Source of the DNA: Bartonella tamiae Th239
GTDB lineage: Bacteria; Pseudomonadota; Alphaproteobacteria; Rhizobiales; Rhizobiaceae
Direction of reading: 5' to 3'
NCBI RefSeq assembly: GCF_000278275.1
Contig: NZ_JH725147.1
Span: forward strand, 618,388-682,387
DNA length: 64,000 nt
The notes below the pieces were generated by a model. It was not told the DNA's origin and searched no databases. It saw nothing but the letters and a program-made list of their open reading frames with translations. Position numbers and translations under genes: made by a program. Positions 9,173 to 18,950 of this stretch are shown in pieces (within the stretch, counting starts at the first letter, position 1; the number at the start of each line of letters is the position of its first letter).

Positions 9173-9439
9173 ATGGCGAATACACCTTCGGCCAAAAAGG
9201 CAGTGCGTAAAATAGAAGCGCGCACACAGGTCAATAAGGCACGTCGCTCCCGCGTTCGTACATTTATTCGTAAATTTGATGATGCAATTGCTGGTGGTGA
9301 TAAGGCTGCGGCAGAAGTTGCTTTTAAAGTTGTTGAACCTGAAATTATGCGAGCTGCTTCAAAAGGTGTCATCCATAAAAATACTGCATCACGTAAAGTG
9401 TCACGTTTAGCAAGACAATTGAAAACGCTTTCTGCTTAA
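9173..9439 (+). CDS. rpsT: 30S ribosomal protein S20
   Basis: Small basic 88-aa ribosomal protein that binds 16S rRNA in the body of the 30S subunit. The whole sequence fits S20: [17 protein letters not shown] at the start, [10 protein letters not shown] in the first helix and [15 protein letters not shown] near the end. The ATG follows GAGAAAGAG. The gene has its own promoter and terminator and sits upstream of dnaA, an arrangement I recall from other Rhizobiales. Confidence 0.97.
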   Translation: MANTPSAKKAVRKIEARTQVNKARRSRVRTFIRKFDDAIAGGDKAAAEVAFKVVEPEIMRAASKGVIHKNTASRKVSRLARQLKTLSA

Positions 9440-9479
9440 ATTTATAGCAGTTTTATATATAAAATTACTATGATCGTTT

Positions 9480-9514
9480 AAAGCCGATTTCTTTTTGAGA
9501 AATCGGCTTTTTTA
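9480..9514 (+). terminator. Intrinsic terminator of rpsT
   Basis: A perfect 13-bp stem (9480-9492 with 9498-9510) has a TTTTG loop and ends in a run of T, 40 nt after the rpsT stop. Confidence 0.9.
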
Positions 9515-10266
9515 TTGACCGCATGAGTCTTTTTGATTTTTTATTTCCAATATTTAAAGGATAAAATATCATCACAAAAGCGGAAAAAAATACAGTGAAA
9601 AATCCCCTATGATGTCGTTTTCCACAAAGCATCAACCGCTCGAATGTGTAGTTGTTTTGTCAAGCTTTTTTTTAAAAATTTTTTTAAAAAAAACTACTTT
9701 GTGTAACAAAAAAAATTGCAAGAAAAAAACCTTATTGAATCAATGTGATCAGCCATATTGTAAGGCGATAACAGTCAATTTTTTGCGCTTTATACGTTAA
9801 TATGTCTGCTTTCCCCCTCTTGCTTTTATGGTTCACCTTTTTGTATGGTTATTTTGTAAATGTTGAGAGCATTTCGATCTTTTTGTCTTTAGGCTTTTTC
9901 TTAGCTTATTCATCATGATTGTAAGCACTGTATCATGATAGTATAGCGTAGAATTCACGGGGCTTTATCGATGTTCGAAAGATCGGCTTTTAACAGTAAA
10001 AAATAAAAAAGTTTTATAAGATGAACCGTAGCCTTGAGGCAGGTCTGTCGACAATACAGATCTAGAAGCGACTCTTTAAGTTATCGTTTTTAGATTAGCC
10101 TTAAAATTTGTCATGAACCTCTAGGGTTTATTTGATGTGTATTTGAGAGGTGTTAGAGCTAAAGTAAAAGTATATCGAGTAAAACTGTACACATTACACG
10201 TTTTATTTGCGTCTTTTATATATATTATAGTGTTCGGGGTCTGAATTATTACATTGGGCTATAGCC

Positions 10267-10308
10267 ATATATTGATGGTTTCGTTGAAGCCATCGAATAT
10301 ATTTTTTT
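10267..10308 (+). terminator. Terminator-like hairpin upstream of dnaA
   Basis: A stem of about 16 bp (10267-10282 with 10286-10302, one bulged G and one G-U) has a GTT loop and runs into T7. It lies about 100 nt before the dnaA ATG, far from rpsT, which already has its own terminator. It could end an unannotated small transcript or attenuate dnaA. Confidence 0.6.
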
Positions 10309-10407
10309 GTTTTAAATAAAGGATAATTATTAGTATTTGAGTGATTTAAATGATTTTTAAAATCGTTTGTTATTGCTTTTTTAGGCTAATGATTATTATC
10401 AAAGAGA

Positions 10408-11919
10408 ATGAAGCGTAAAATGTCGAAAGTGAATGATATTGATAAAGATGAGACTGTAATGGAAAATGGGGGACATCATTCAATTGTCGGGCAAAATGGT
10501 GCCGATATTTTCACTCGTGTAATGGCGCAATTAAAAGTTCATGTTGGTGCGGAGGCTTATGCCAGTTGGTTTGGACGTTTAAAACTTGATGAATTTAGTC
10601 GCAGTCTTATTCGTCTATCTGTACCAACTGCATTTTTACGCTCTTGGATTAATAATCATTATGCGCCTTTATTAACACAGTTGTGGCGGCATGAATGTCC
10701 AGATCTTTTACGATTAGAAGTTGTTGTTCGTGGTGTGAACCGTATTGCCAAAGCTCAAGATATTAAGACAACGGAAGAGTCGCCTCTAAACCCCGTCGCA
10801 GTAGGACATTCACCTTCTCTGCCAGTTCGTGCAAAAACCGATCGATTATTGGCAGATACTCAGCCAAATATTTTTGGATCTCCACTTGATGCCCGTTACA
10901 CATTTGATAGCTTTGTTGAAGGCGCTTCTAATAGAGTGGCACTTGCTGCAGCACGCTCCATTGTTGAAAGCAATAATACTTTACGTTTTAATCCCCTTTT
11001 TATTCATGCGGCAGTTGGATTGGGAAAAACGCATTTGCTTCAAGCGATTGCAGCGGCGGCTTTACAGCGCCCGCAGCCTATGCGTGTTATTTATTTGACA
11101 GCTGAATATTTTATGTGGAGATTTGCAACGGCTATTCGCGATAATGATGCTCTGTCATTTAAAGAACAGCTTCGTGATATTGATTTACTTATCATAGATG
11201 ATATGCAATTTTTACAAGGAAAATCGATCCAACATGAATTTTGCCATTTGTTAAATATGTTGCTTGATGGTGCAAAACAGGTGGTCGTTGCAGCGGATCG
11301 TTCTCCTGCTGAATTGGAATCATTAGATGTTCGTGTGCGTTCAAGACTTCAAGGCGGTGTTGCCCTTGAAGTTGAGACACCAGATTTTGAAATGCGATTG
11401 CAAATGTTGCGTCAACGTTTAAAAAACGCACAAAAAGAAGATCCTTCCATCGCAATCACAGAGGATGTTCTCACACATATAGCAAACACAATATCGGGTT
11501 CTGGTCGTGATCTCGAAGGGGCCTTTAATCAGCTTTTATTTCGACAATCTTTTGAACCAGATCTTTCTCTTAATCGCATTGATGAATTGCTTGATCATTT
11601 AACGCGAACAGGTGATCCTAAACGCATTCGCATTGAGGAAATTCAGCGTGTCGTTGCGCGTCATTATAATGTTTCAAAACAGGATTTGCTTTCTAATCGT
11701 CGTACACGCACAATAGTTAAACCGCGCCAAGTTGCAATGTATTTGGCCAAAATGTTAACGCCACGTTCATTGCCCGAAATTGGTCGGCGTTTTGGTGGGC
11801 GTGATCATACGACTGTTCTTCATGCTGTTCGTAAAATTGAAGATATGGTTGATGGAGATCAACAATTGGCAAAAGAATTGGAATTGTTGAAGCGTTTAAT
11901 TGGAGAGCAATCTACCTAA
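10408..11919 (+). CDS. dnaA: Chromosomal replication initiator DnaA
   Basis: AAA+ ATPase of 503 aa that binds DnaA boxes and melts the origin. Domain I is about residues 25-110 and a variable linker runs to about 160. The ATPase domain carries Walker A VGLGKTH near 203-209 and Walker B LLIIDD near 260. The C-terminal DNA-binding domain has the signature [12 protein letters not shown] near 465. The ATG at 10408 has only a weak AAAGAG before it, and the Met five codons on (MSKVND) is an alternative. It is followed by dnaN and recF in the common bacterial order. Confidence 0.97.
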   Translation: MKRKMSKVNDIDKDETVMENGGHHSIVGQNGADIFTRVMAQLKVHVGAEAYASWFGRLKLDEFSRSLIRLSVPTAFLRSWINNHYAPLLTQLWRHECPDLLRLEVVVRGVNRIAKAQDIKTTEESPLNPVAVGHSPSLPVRAKTDRLLADTQPNIFGSPLDARYTFDSFVEGASNRVALAAARSIVESNNTLRFNPLFIHAAVGLGKTHLLQAIAAAALQRPQPMRVIYLTAEYFMWRFATAIRDNDALSFKEQLRDIDLLIIDDMQFLQGKSIQHEFCHLLNMLLDGAKQVVVAADRSPAELESLDVRVRSRLQGGVALEVETPDFEMRLQMLRQRLKNAQKEDPSIAITEDVLTHIANTISGSGRDLEGAFNQLLFRQSFEPDLSLNRIDELLDHLTRTGDPKRIRIEEIQRVVARHYNVSKQDLLSNRRTRTIVKPRQVAMYLAKMLTPRSLPEIGRRFGGRDHTTVLHAVRKIEDMVDGDQQLAKELELLKRLIGEQST

Positions 11920-12114
11920 TCTTCGATGCTTATCAACAGGCAAGATTGAATTATAGGACTTGGTGACTTGCATTTATGATGAAGATTCTGGCAATTTAAG
12001 TGTCGAAAAGGCATTTTTGTTGATGATTCTTTCCAACTTGTTGATTATCCCTGTTAGAAATTCATCACATGGTTGAATATACAGAGTTCTGGTTCGGTAT
12101 AAGTGAGTGTTAAT

Positions 12115-13233
12115 ATGCGTATTGTCGTTGATCGCAGTCATCTTTTAAAATCATTAAGTCGCGTTCATCGTGTTGTCGAACGACGCAATACTATTCCTAT
12201 TTTGTCTAATGTTCTTATTGATGCTTCTCAAGGAAAAGTTGAATTTAAAGCAACAGATCTTGATCTAGAAGTGACAGAGCAAACACTAGGAAATATTGAA
12301 CAAGATGGTGCAACAACAGTTCCGGCTCATCTTCTCTACGATATTGTTAGAAAGTTACCAGACGGTGGTGAAGTGAAGCTTTCTGTTTCTGATAACGGTC
12401 AGACAATGTCTGTTATTTCAGGTCGTTCTAATTTTAAATTACAATGTTTGCCAAAAGCAGATTTTCCAGAATTAAGTGCTGGTGAGTTTACTCATCACTT
12501 TACCCTTACAGCATCAGCGTTAAAACGTTTGATTGATTGCACACAATTTGCAATTTCAACTGAAGAGACACGGTATTATCTTAATGGTATTCATTTTCAT
12601 GTCATCGATAATGAAGGCTTAAAGTTGCGCGCGGTCGCAACAGATGGTCATCGTTTGGCACAAGCAGAAATGGTCGCGGCTGAAGGCTCGGAAGGCATGC
12701 CCGGTATCATTATTCCGCGTAAGGCTGTCAGTGAACTTCAAAAACTTCTTGGCGATGATTCGGACGCAGAAATTAAAATTGAACTATCTGAATCAAAAAT
12801 TCGTTTTGTTGTCGATTCGGTCGTTTTAACATCGAAATTAATTGACGGAACTTTTCCAGAGTATCAACGGGTGATTCCAGTTAATAATGACAAAAAATTA
12901 GTGATTGATCGTCAAGGCTTTGCTTCTGCTGTTGATCGTGTGTCAACTATATCAAGCGATCGAGGTCGTGCTGTTAAGCTTTCGATTGAAAGTGGACAGG
13001 TCACATTAACAGTGAATAATCCTGATTCTGGCAGCGCTGAAGATCAAATCTCTGCAGAATATGATGCCGATTCTATCGAAATTGGCTTTAACTCACGTTA
13101 TTTGTTGGACATCGCCGCTCAACTTTCTGGCGATAATGCGATTTTTATGCTTGCTGATTCTGGTGCGCCAACACTTATTCGTGATGATGCAGATGCAGAC
13201 GCGTTATATGTTTTAATGCCTATGCGTGTATAG
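12115..13233 (+). CDS. dnaN: DNA polymerase III beta subunit (sliding clamp)
   Basis: Ring-shaped processivity clamp of 372 aa. The start MRIVVDRSHLLKSL matches the usual DnaN N-terminus and follows a GTGAG ribosome-binding stretch, so I prefer this ATG to the in-frame GTG at 12103. VVERRNTIPILSNVLI near residue 20 and the C-terminal LMPMRV, part of the hydrophobic cleft that binds polymerase and other clamp partners, are family hallmarks. It lies between dnaA and recF. Confidence 0.97.
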   Translation: MRIVVDRSHLLKSLSRVHRVVERRNTIPILSNVLIDASQGKVEFKATDLDLEVTEQTLGNIEQDGATTVPAHLLYDIVRKLPDGGEVKLSVSDNGQTMSVISGRSNFKLQCLPKADFPELSAGEFTHHFTLTASALKRLIDCTQFAISTEETRYYLNGIHFHVIDNEGLKLRAVATDGHRLAQAEMVAAEGSEGMPGIIIPRKAVSELQKLLGDDSDAEIKIELSESKIRFVVDSVVLTSKLIDGTFPEYQRVIPVNNDKKLVIDRQGFASAVDRVSTISSDRGRAVKLSIESGQVTLTVNNPDSGSAEDQISAEYDADSIEIGFNSRYLLDIAAQLSGDNAIFMLADSGAPTLIRDDADADALYVLMPMRV

Positions 13234-13243
13234 GATTTGAGAC

Positions 13244-14401
13244 GTGTCGGTGATAAAAGCGCAGGCTACTAAAGTCACCGTTCAGCAGTTAAAGCTTAAT
13301 AATTATCGCAATTACCAGTCCTTACAACTGGATTTTTCAAGCCGTTATGTCGTCTTTACAGGGCATAATGGTGCAGGCAAAACAAATTTGCTTGAATCTT
13401 TGTCATTTTTATCGCCGGGTCGAGGACTAAGACGTGCAGCCTATAATGATATTGCGTCTGCCAATAATCCGTTAAACGGGTTTGTTGTTTTTACTCATCT
13501 TTTATCTGATGATTTTGGTGATATTGATATCGGAACAACAACCGATGGTATAGAAACTGGAAGAAAAGTTCGTATAAATGGACAAACGGGCAGTGCAGAT
13601 CGATTAAGCGATTATTGTCGAATAAGTTGGCTTGTGCCTTCAATGGATGGACTGTTTATGGGTGCCAGTAGTGATAGACGGCGCTTTCTAGATCGGATGG
13701 TGTTATCTGTTGATTCTTTTCATGCGCGTCGTGTTATGGATTTTGAAAAGCTGATGCGCGCGCGCAATCGTCTTTTGTTGCAAGACCATGCCGATAACGC
13801 ATGGTTTGATGCGGTTGAGCATAATATGGCAGAGCTCGCAACAGCTATTGGTGCTGCACGCTTAGATGTTGTGCGTCTTTTAACTGATATGAACGCTATA
13901 GAAGACGGTGAGAACGGTTTTCCAAAAGCGATTGTCAGTCTCGATGGTTGCATTGAAAATGCACTTATTAAGAAATCAGCCATTGATGTTGAAGAATCGT
14001 ATCGTCAATATTTGCATGATGAGCGTAAAAGCGACCAAATTGCAGGAGGCAGGACGCGTGAAGGCACTCATCGCAGTGATTTAAAAGTGATTTACCGAAA
14101 AAAAAATATGGCTGCCGCACTGTGTTCAACAGGTGAACAAAAGGCACTTTTAACGGGTCTTGTGCTTTCACATGCTCAATTAACAGCTAAAATTTCTGGA
14201 ATTATACCAATACTACTACTGGATGAAATGATGGCACATCTAGACCCTGCGCGTCGATTAAGTCTTTTTTCCATTCTGGATCACTTGGGAGGTCAGGTTT
14301 TTATGACAGGAACGGATAAAACACTTTTTAATGGATTAGACAATAAAGCAGAATTTTTTGAAATTCATGACGGTGCTTTACTGTCAAAAGAAAAAGATTA
14401 A
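13244..14401 (+). CDS. recF: DNA replication and repair protein RecF
   Basis: SMC-like ABC ATPase of 385 aa that loads RecA at gaps together with RecO and RecR. Walker A is GHNGAGKT (40-47). The signature region carries CSTGEQKALL near residue 293 and Walker B is ILLLDEMMAHLD from about 323. The start is a GTG 10 nt after the dnaN stop. The partner recR is also in this window, about 36 kb away. Confidence 0.95.
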   Translation: MSVIKAQATKVTVQQLKLNNYRNYQSLQLDFSSRYVVFTGHNGAGKTNLLESLSFLSPGRGLRRAAYNDIASANNPLNGFVVFTHLLSDDFGDIDIGTTTDGIETGRKVRINGQTGSADRLSDYCRISWLVPSMDGLFMGASSDRRRFLDRMVLSVDSFHARRVMDFEKLMRARNRLLLQDHADNAWFDAVEHNMAELATAIGAARLDVVRLLTDMNAIEDGENGFPKAIVSLDGCIENALIKKSAIDVEESYRQYLHDERKSDQIAGGRTREGTHRSDLKVIYRKKNMAAALCSTGEQKALLTGLVLSHAQLTAKISGIIPILLLDEMMAHLDPARRLSLFSILDHLGGQVFMTGTDKTLFNGLDNKAEFFEIHDGALLSKEKD

Positions 14402-14445
14402 ATTGTGCGTATTAAAAATTAAATAGTCTTTTGGAGTGAGCCGTA

Positions 14446-14886
14446 ATGACTCAAAAAATCATGATTGTGAATGGTCCAAATTTAAATTTATTAGGCACAA
14501 GAGAGCCTGATATTTATGGATCTGAGAGCTTGAAGGATATTGAAAAAAAATGTTTTTCGTGTCTTAAAACTTATGACGTAAGAGGTATTTTCCATCAGAG
14601 CAATCATGAAGGTGAACTTGTTGAATATATTCATGAAGCGATAAAAACTGCCCATGGGATTATAATTAATCCTGCGGCTTATAGTCACACATCAATTGCA
14701 CTATTAGATGCGCTTAAAATGTTTCAAGGTCCTGTTGTAGAAGTACATTTGTCAAATATTCATAAAAGAGAGCCGTTTCGTCATCACTCATTTATCTCTT
14801 CGAGAGCAGATGCTGTCATTGCAGGTTGCGGGAGCAAAGGATATGAATTTGCTATTCACTTTATTATGAATAGTTTGAATGAATAG
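14446..14886 (+). CDS. aroQ: 3-dehydroquinate dehydratase, type II
   Basis: Dodecameric shikimate-pathway enzyme of 146 aa that dehydrates 3-dehydroquinate. All the type II landmarks are present: NGPNLNLLGTREP at 10-21, catalytic Y24 in IYG, N75 in INPAAYSHTS, and catalytic H101 in VEVHLSNIHKREPFRHHS. A GGAGTGAG ribosome-binding site precedes the ATG. In many Rhizobiales aroQ lies before the accB/accC genes; here cyoA follows instead. Confidence 0.96.
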   Translation: MTQKIMIVNGPNLNLLGTREPDIYGSESLKDIEKKCFSCLKTYDVRGIFHQSNHEGELVEYIHEAIKTAHGIIINPAAYSHTSIALLDALKMFQGPVVEVHLSNIHKREPFRHHSFISSRADAVIAGCGSKGYEFAIHFIMNSLNE

Positions 14887-15214
14887 AAATATTCTATAAA
14901 TAAATGTGAAAAGACCGCGCATATTGCCGCAGGTTAAAAAAAAACTTGCGAAATTTCGCTTAAAAGGTAATACATTGCCTAGAAGCTGCCACAATTATGT
15001 CTGTTGCAAAAGCATTATATTTTAAAAAGAATACAATTCTTTACGCATTAGGCATGTGTGGTAAGTTTAAAAGTGTTCTAAGAGAATAATTTATCCAGTC
15101 TTGGAAAACGCTAGGATGGAATAGGTGTGACGGTAAAACATCAGAAACTTTTATGGGTTTTAAGCGTATTTACCCTCATACGAAAGTATGCGATGCATAT
15201 AAAGGCAGGTAGGA
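14887..15214. other. Intergenic region aroQ-cyoA
   Basis: Non-coding. It should hold the cyo operon promoter. A perfect 12-bp palindrome GCGAAATTTCGC lies at 14948-14959. No terminator with a clear T run was seen after aroQ. Confidence 0.4.
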
Positions 15215-16195
15215 ATGAAATATTTTGTTAAATTAACGGGGCTGGTAACTGTTCTCGCATCCTTATTGCTTTTGACAGGTTGTGAATTTGATGTTCTCAA
15301 GCCTGCAGGCTATATCGCCCAACAACAATTGATGCTGATTATTATCTGCGTAGCGGTTATGCTATGTGTGGTTATACCTGTAATGATTGCAGTTGTTTAT
15401 TTTGCAATTAAATATCGTGCAACCAATACGAAATCAGAATATCTCCCCGATTGGGGGCATTCTAAAAAGGTTGAAACCTATATGTGGGGGATACCAATTG
15501 TGATCGTTACTATCTTAGGGGCGATGACAGTATATTATACATTTAAGTTAGAACCGTCTAAAGTCATATCGCAAGAAATTGCTGGTGATGAAAAGCCCTT
15601 ACAGATTGATGTTGTAGCTCTTGATTGGAAATGGCTCTTTATTTATCCTGAATATGGTGTTGCTTCAATTAACGAAATTTATGCTCCTAAGGGTCGTCAG
15701 GTTTTTCTTCAGATTTCATCGGAAAGTGCGATTAATGCATTTTGGGTGCCAAAACTTGGAAGTTTAATTTATGCGATGCCTCAAATGAATGCTAAGCTGC
15801 ATTTAATCGCGGACGAAGATGGTGTTTTTTATGGCCGCTCAGCTAATTATAGTGGTGATGGTTTTGCAACAATGCATTTTAAATGGCATTCAGTACCTGA
15901 AGCTGATTTTAACCAATGGATTGAAACTGCCCGTCAAAGTGGCAATGAATTAGATAGACAATCATATCAGCGTCTTGCTGTCGCCCCAAAAATGGGAGAC
16001 GTTGCAGCTAAAGAAAAAGACGCCGAAGTGCGTTATTTTTCTCACGTTGATCCTAATCTTTATTATCGTGTCGTTAATCGGTGTGTCGTTGACGGAACGA
16101 CTTGTAATGAAGATCAAATGAAGCTAGCCGCTGCTCAAACACTTTGGGGCGAATTGTGTTCAGTGTTTGATCCTGGTGTTATTCAAAGACAATAA
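15215..16195 (+). CDS. cyoA: Cytochrome o ubiquinol oxidase subunit II
   Basis: Lipoprotein subunit of the haem-copper quinol oxidase (326 aa). The signal peptide ends in the lipobox LLTGC with the modified Cys at 23. Two transmembrane helices lie at about 40-65 and 85-107, and a cupredoxin-like periplasmic domain contains LDWKWLFIYPEYG. There is no CuA binding motif (CxxxC), which marks a quinol rather than a cytochrome c oxidase. An AGGCAGGTAGG stretch precedes the ATG. It is the first gene of cyoABCD. Confidence 0.96.
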   Translation: MKYFVKLTGLVTVLASLLLLTGCEFDVLKPAGYIAQQQLMLIIICVAVMLCVVIPVMIAVVYFAIKYRATNTKSEYLPDWGHSKKVETYMWGIPIVIVTILGAMTVYYTFKLEPSKVISQEIAGDEKPLQIDVVALDWKWLFIYPEYGVASINEIYAPKGRQVFLQISSESAINAFWVPKLGSLIYAMPQMNAKLHLIADEDGVFYGRSANYSGDGFATMHFKWHSVPEADFNQWIETARQSGNELDRQSYQRLAVAPKMGDVAAKEKDAEVRYFSHVDPNLYYRVVNRCVVDGTTCNEDQMKLAAAQTLWGELCSVFDPGVIQRQ

Positions 16196-16266
16196 AGTCG
16201 TCGATAAGAGTGGGCAATTTAATTGCGTCTCTTTTTTTTAAAAAAATTTATTATGTGGGTTGAAAC

Positions 16267-18288
16267 ATGTTGTTAGGAAGACTTACAGATCCGGTAGCTG
16301 GTACATTTCATGCTTTAGAGCATGAGCCAATTGTTCTTTTTACGACAATCGTTGTCGTGGCTATGGTTGCCGTTGTTGCTGTTGCAATTTTATTTATGGG
16401 TTGGTTAGGGCCATTATGGCGCAATTGGATTACGACCGTTGATCATAAACGGATCGGGATTATGTATATTGTATTGTCCATTATCATGCTTGTGCGTGGT
16501 TTTACGGATGCACTATTAATGCGTTCCCACCAAGCATTGGCTTTGGGGTCAGAAACAGCAGGCTTTTTGCCACCTGATCACTATGATCAGATTTTTTCGG
16601 CACATGGAACGATTATGATATTTTTCATGGCAACGCCGATGTTGTTTGGAATTTTGAATTATGTCGTGCCGCTGCAACTTGGTGCACGAGACGTTGCATT
16701 TCCATTTGCCAATAATCTTGGTTTTTGGATTACCGCAGCAGGTGCAATCCTTATCAACATTTCATTTGTCATGGGTAATTTTGGCCGTGGTGGTTGGTTG
16801 ATGTATCCACCATTTACAGCGCTCGAAAATAGTCCCGACACAGGTGTTGATTACTACCTTTGGTCATTGCAGCTTTCAGGTATTGCAACAACAATGGGTG
16901 CGGTCAATTTTGTCGCAACCATTATAAAAATGCGTGCTCCTGGCATGACTATGATGAAAATGCCTGTTTTTTGTTGGACAGCATTGGTTGCCAATATTCT
17001 TATTTTGATCATTTATCCAGTTTTGACTGTTGCTTTAGCAATGTTGGCTGGCGATCGTTATTTAGATATGAACTTCTTTACCAACACAGCGGGTGCTAAT
17101 CCGATGGTGTGGATTAACTTTGTCTGGATTTTTGGACATCCTGAAGTTTATGTTCTTGTTATACCAGCCTTTGGTATCATCTCAGAGATTGTGCCGACAT
17201 TTTCTTCGAAACGTCTTTTTGGCTATGCATCCATGGTTTGGGCTGTTTTAGTGATTCTGATTTTGTCATGTCTTGTTTGGGCTCATCACTTCTTTACGAT
17301 GGGTGGTGGTGAAATTGTCAATAGTTTCTTTGGTATTGCCACAATGATTATTGCTGTCCCAACTGGTGTGAAAGTCTTTAACTGGCTCTTTACAATGTAT
17401 AAAGGTCGCATTCGGTTTGAACCACCTATGTTATGGGCTATGGGTATGATGTTTACCTTCGTTGGTGGTGGTCTTACAGGTGTTTTATTGGCAGTAGTGC
17501 CAGCTGATATGCAATTTCACAATTCGCTTTTCTTAGTGGCTCACTTTCATCATACTATTATTGGTGGTGTTGTGTTGTCATATCTTGGGGGTTTGGCGTA
17601 TTGGTTCCCGAAAGCTTTTGGTGTGAAGCCAAACCGTAAATTAGGTATTGCATCTTTCTGGTGCTGGTTTGTTGGTTTTTATTTTGCTTTCTTTCCGCTT
17701 TATGCAGTCGGTTTAATGGGGGCGACGCGTCGTATGCAGCATTATACACGAGAAGACTGGGCGCCTTTTTTCTGGGTTGCCGCAGTTGGTGCATTAATTA
17801 TTCTGATCGGTATTTTATGCTTTGTATTACAAATTTTGATCGCTATTTGGTACGGTTATAAGCATAAAGGAAAACTTCCTGTTATTCATAATGACCCTTG
17901 GGGCGACTCGCGTACACTTGAATGGTCTATTTCATCGCCGCCACCTGCCTATAACTTTGCGACTATTCCGATCGTGCAATCAGATGATGCCTTTTGGGAT
18001 ATGAAACAGCGTGGTGAAAAAAGAAAGCTCAAAGGATTTGATAAAATTCATATGCCGTCAAATTCAAGTGCTGGTATTATCGCAAGTGCTTTCTTGCTCG
18101 CTGTTGGGTTTGCATTAGTGTGGCATATTTGGTGGCTTGCAGCTGTCGGATTGGTTGGTTTTTCAATAACTATTTTTGCTCATTCACTCAATGGTGATCA
18201 TCATGGTTATTATATTTCAGCCAATGAAGTACAAAAAATAGAAGACGAATTTACTTCTGTCTTAAAAGCGCATGGAGAAAAAGCATGA
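16267..18288 (+). CDS. cyoB: Cytochrome o ubiquinol oxidase subunit I
   Basis: Catalytic subunit of 673 aa that holds low-spin haem b and the haem o3-CuB centre and pumps protons. The conserved FGHPEVY places the CuB ligand H291 and the crosslinked Y295. The other CuB histidines are in VWAHHFF, and the haem ligands are in VAHFHHTIIGG. Fifteen or so transmembrane helices are expected. The ATG lies 71 nt after cyoA. The 3' end overlaps cyoC by ATGA. Confidence 0.97.
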   Translation: MLLGRLTDPVAGTFHALEHEPIVLFTTIVVVAMVAVVAVAILFMGWLGPLWRNWITTVDHKRIGIMYIVLSIIMLVRGFTDALLMRSHQALALGSETAGFLPPDHYDQIFSAHGTIMIFFMATPMLFGILNYVVPLQLGARDVAFPFANNLGFWITAAGAILINISFVMGNFGRGGWLMYPPFTALENSPDTGVDYYLWSLQLSGIATTMGAVNFVATIIKMRAPGMTMMKMPVFCWTALVANILILIIYPVLTVALAMLAGDRYLDMNFFTNTAGANPMVWINFVWIFGHPEVYVLVIPAFGIISEIVPTFSSKRLFGYASMVWAVLVILILSCLVWAHHFFTMGGGEIVNSFFGIATMIIAVPTGVKVFNWLFTMYKGRIRFEPPMLWAMGMMFTFVGGGLTGVLLAVVPADMQFHNSLFLVAHFHHTIIGGVVLSYLGGLAYWFPKAFGVKPNRKLGIASFWCWFVGFYFAFFPLYAVGLMGATRRMQHYTREDWAPFFWVAAVGALIILIGILCFVLQILIAIWYGYKHKGKLPVIHNDPWGDSRTLEWSISSPPPAYNFATIPIVQSDDAFWDMKQRGEKRKLKGFDKIHMPSNSSAGIIASAFLLAVGFALVWHIWWLAAVGLVGFSITIFAHSLNGDHHGYYISANEVQKIEDEFTSVLKAHGEKA

Positions 18289-18950
18289 GTACGACAACTG
18301 TCACAACATCTCACGCTCAAGATCATCATCACGATAGCAGTTCAACAATGACCTTTGGGTTTTTGGTATACATTCTGTCTGACTTGCTTCTTTTTGCAAC
18401 ATTATTTTCATCGGCGATCGTTTTTGGATCCGCTTATGGGGGGGGACAAAACGGTAAAGAATTTTTTGATTTGAATTTTGTTCTGGTCGAAACATCGCTC
18501 TTATTGGTCTCCTCCATCACTTATGGTTTTGCCATGGTGCAAGTCTATAAAAATAATATTGGCGGTGCGCGTCTATGGTTAGGCATCACCTTCCTTCTTG
18601 GTGCAGGCTTTATCGGTATGGAACTTTATGAGTTTCATCATCTTCTTGGTGAGGTTTTCTATTTTGATCCAGCGGCTTATGCTGGTGTAGATTTCGAAAC
18701 GGGAATTAAGTCTTATGGTAAGGAAGTTTTGTCGGCTTATTGGTCATCTTTTTTCTTCCTAGTTGGTACCCATGGAATTCACGTGAGTATTGGTCTTATT
18801 TGGATGGCTTTTATGTTTGTTCATTTAAGCCGTCGTGGATTGGATGACGATAATAAAACACGTCTTTCCTGCTTATCGATCTTTTGGCATTTCCTTGACA
18901 TTGTTTGGATCGGTGTATTTACAACGATTTATCTTTTAGGGGTCTTATAA
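18285..18950 (+). CDS. cyoC: Cytochrome o ubiquinol oxidase subunit III
   Basis: A 221-aa five-helix membrane subunit that stabilises the oxidase. The His-rich N-terminal tail (HAQDHHHDS) is followed by MTFGFLVYILSDLLLFATLF, and GTHGIHVSIGLIW is typical of quinol oxidase subunit III. It overlaps cyoB by 4 bp and cyoD by 1 bp (TAATG), which indicates tight translational coupling. Confidence 0.96.
   Translation: MSTTTVTTSHAQDHHHDSSSTMTFGFLVYILSDLLLFATLFSSAIVFGSAYGGGQNGKEFFDLNFVLVETSLLLVSSITYGFAMVQVYKNNIGGARLWLGITFLLGAGFIGMELYEFHHLLGEVFYFDPAAYAGVDFETGIKSYGKEVLSAYWSSFFFLVGTHGIHVSIGLIWMAFMFVHLSRRGLDDDNKTRLSCLSIFWHFLDIVWIGVFTTIYLLGVL

Larger units (their letters stand above)
9440..10407. other. 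Long intergenic region rpsT-dnaA (968 nt)
   Basis: No credible protein gene is present. The region holds the rpsT terminator; a run of alternating T and A tracts (9665-9730: T8, A5, T7, A8, then more A runs) likely to be intrinsically curved; one DnaA-box-like TTTTCCACA at 9618-9626; a hairpin at 10041-10063 (8-bp arms, one G-U); and a strong terminator-like hairpin at 10267-10308. It may contain the dnaA promoter and possibly a small RNA. Replication-origin function is not supported, since DnaA boxes are not clustered. Confidence 0.5.

Noticed and set aside
9524..10074. GANTC (CcrM) sites upstream of dnaA as a cell-cycle signal
   Set aside because: I count three (near 9524, 9735 and 10070), about what chance predicts for this length and base composition.
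9440..10407. Chromosomal replication origin next to dnaA
   Set aside because: Only one weak DnaA-box-like site was seen. In Alphaproteobacteria the origin is usually near hemE, which is not in this window.
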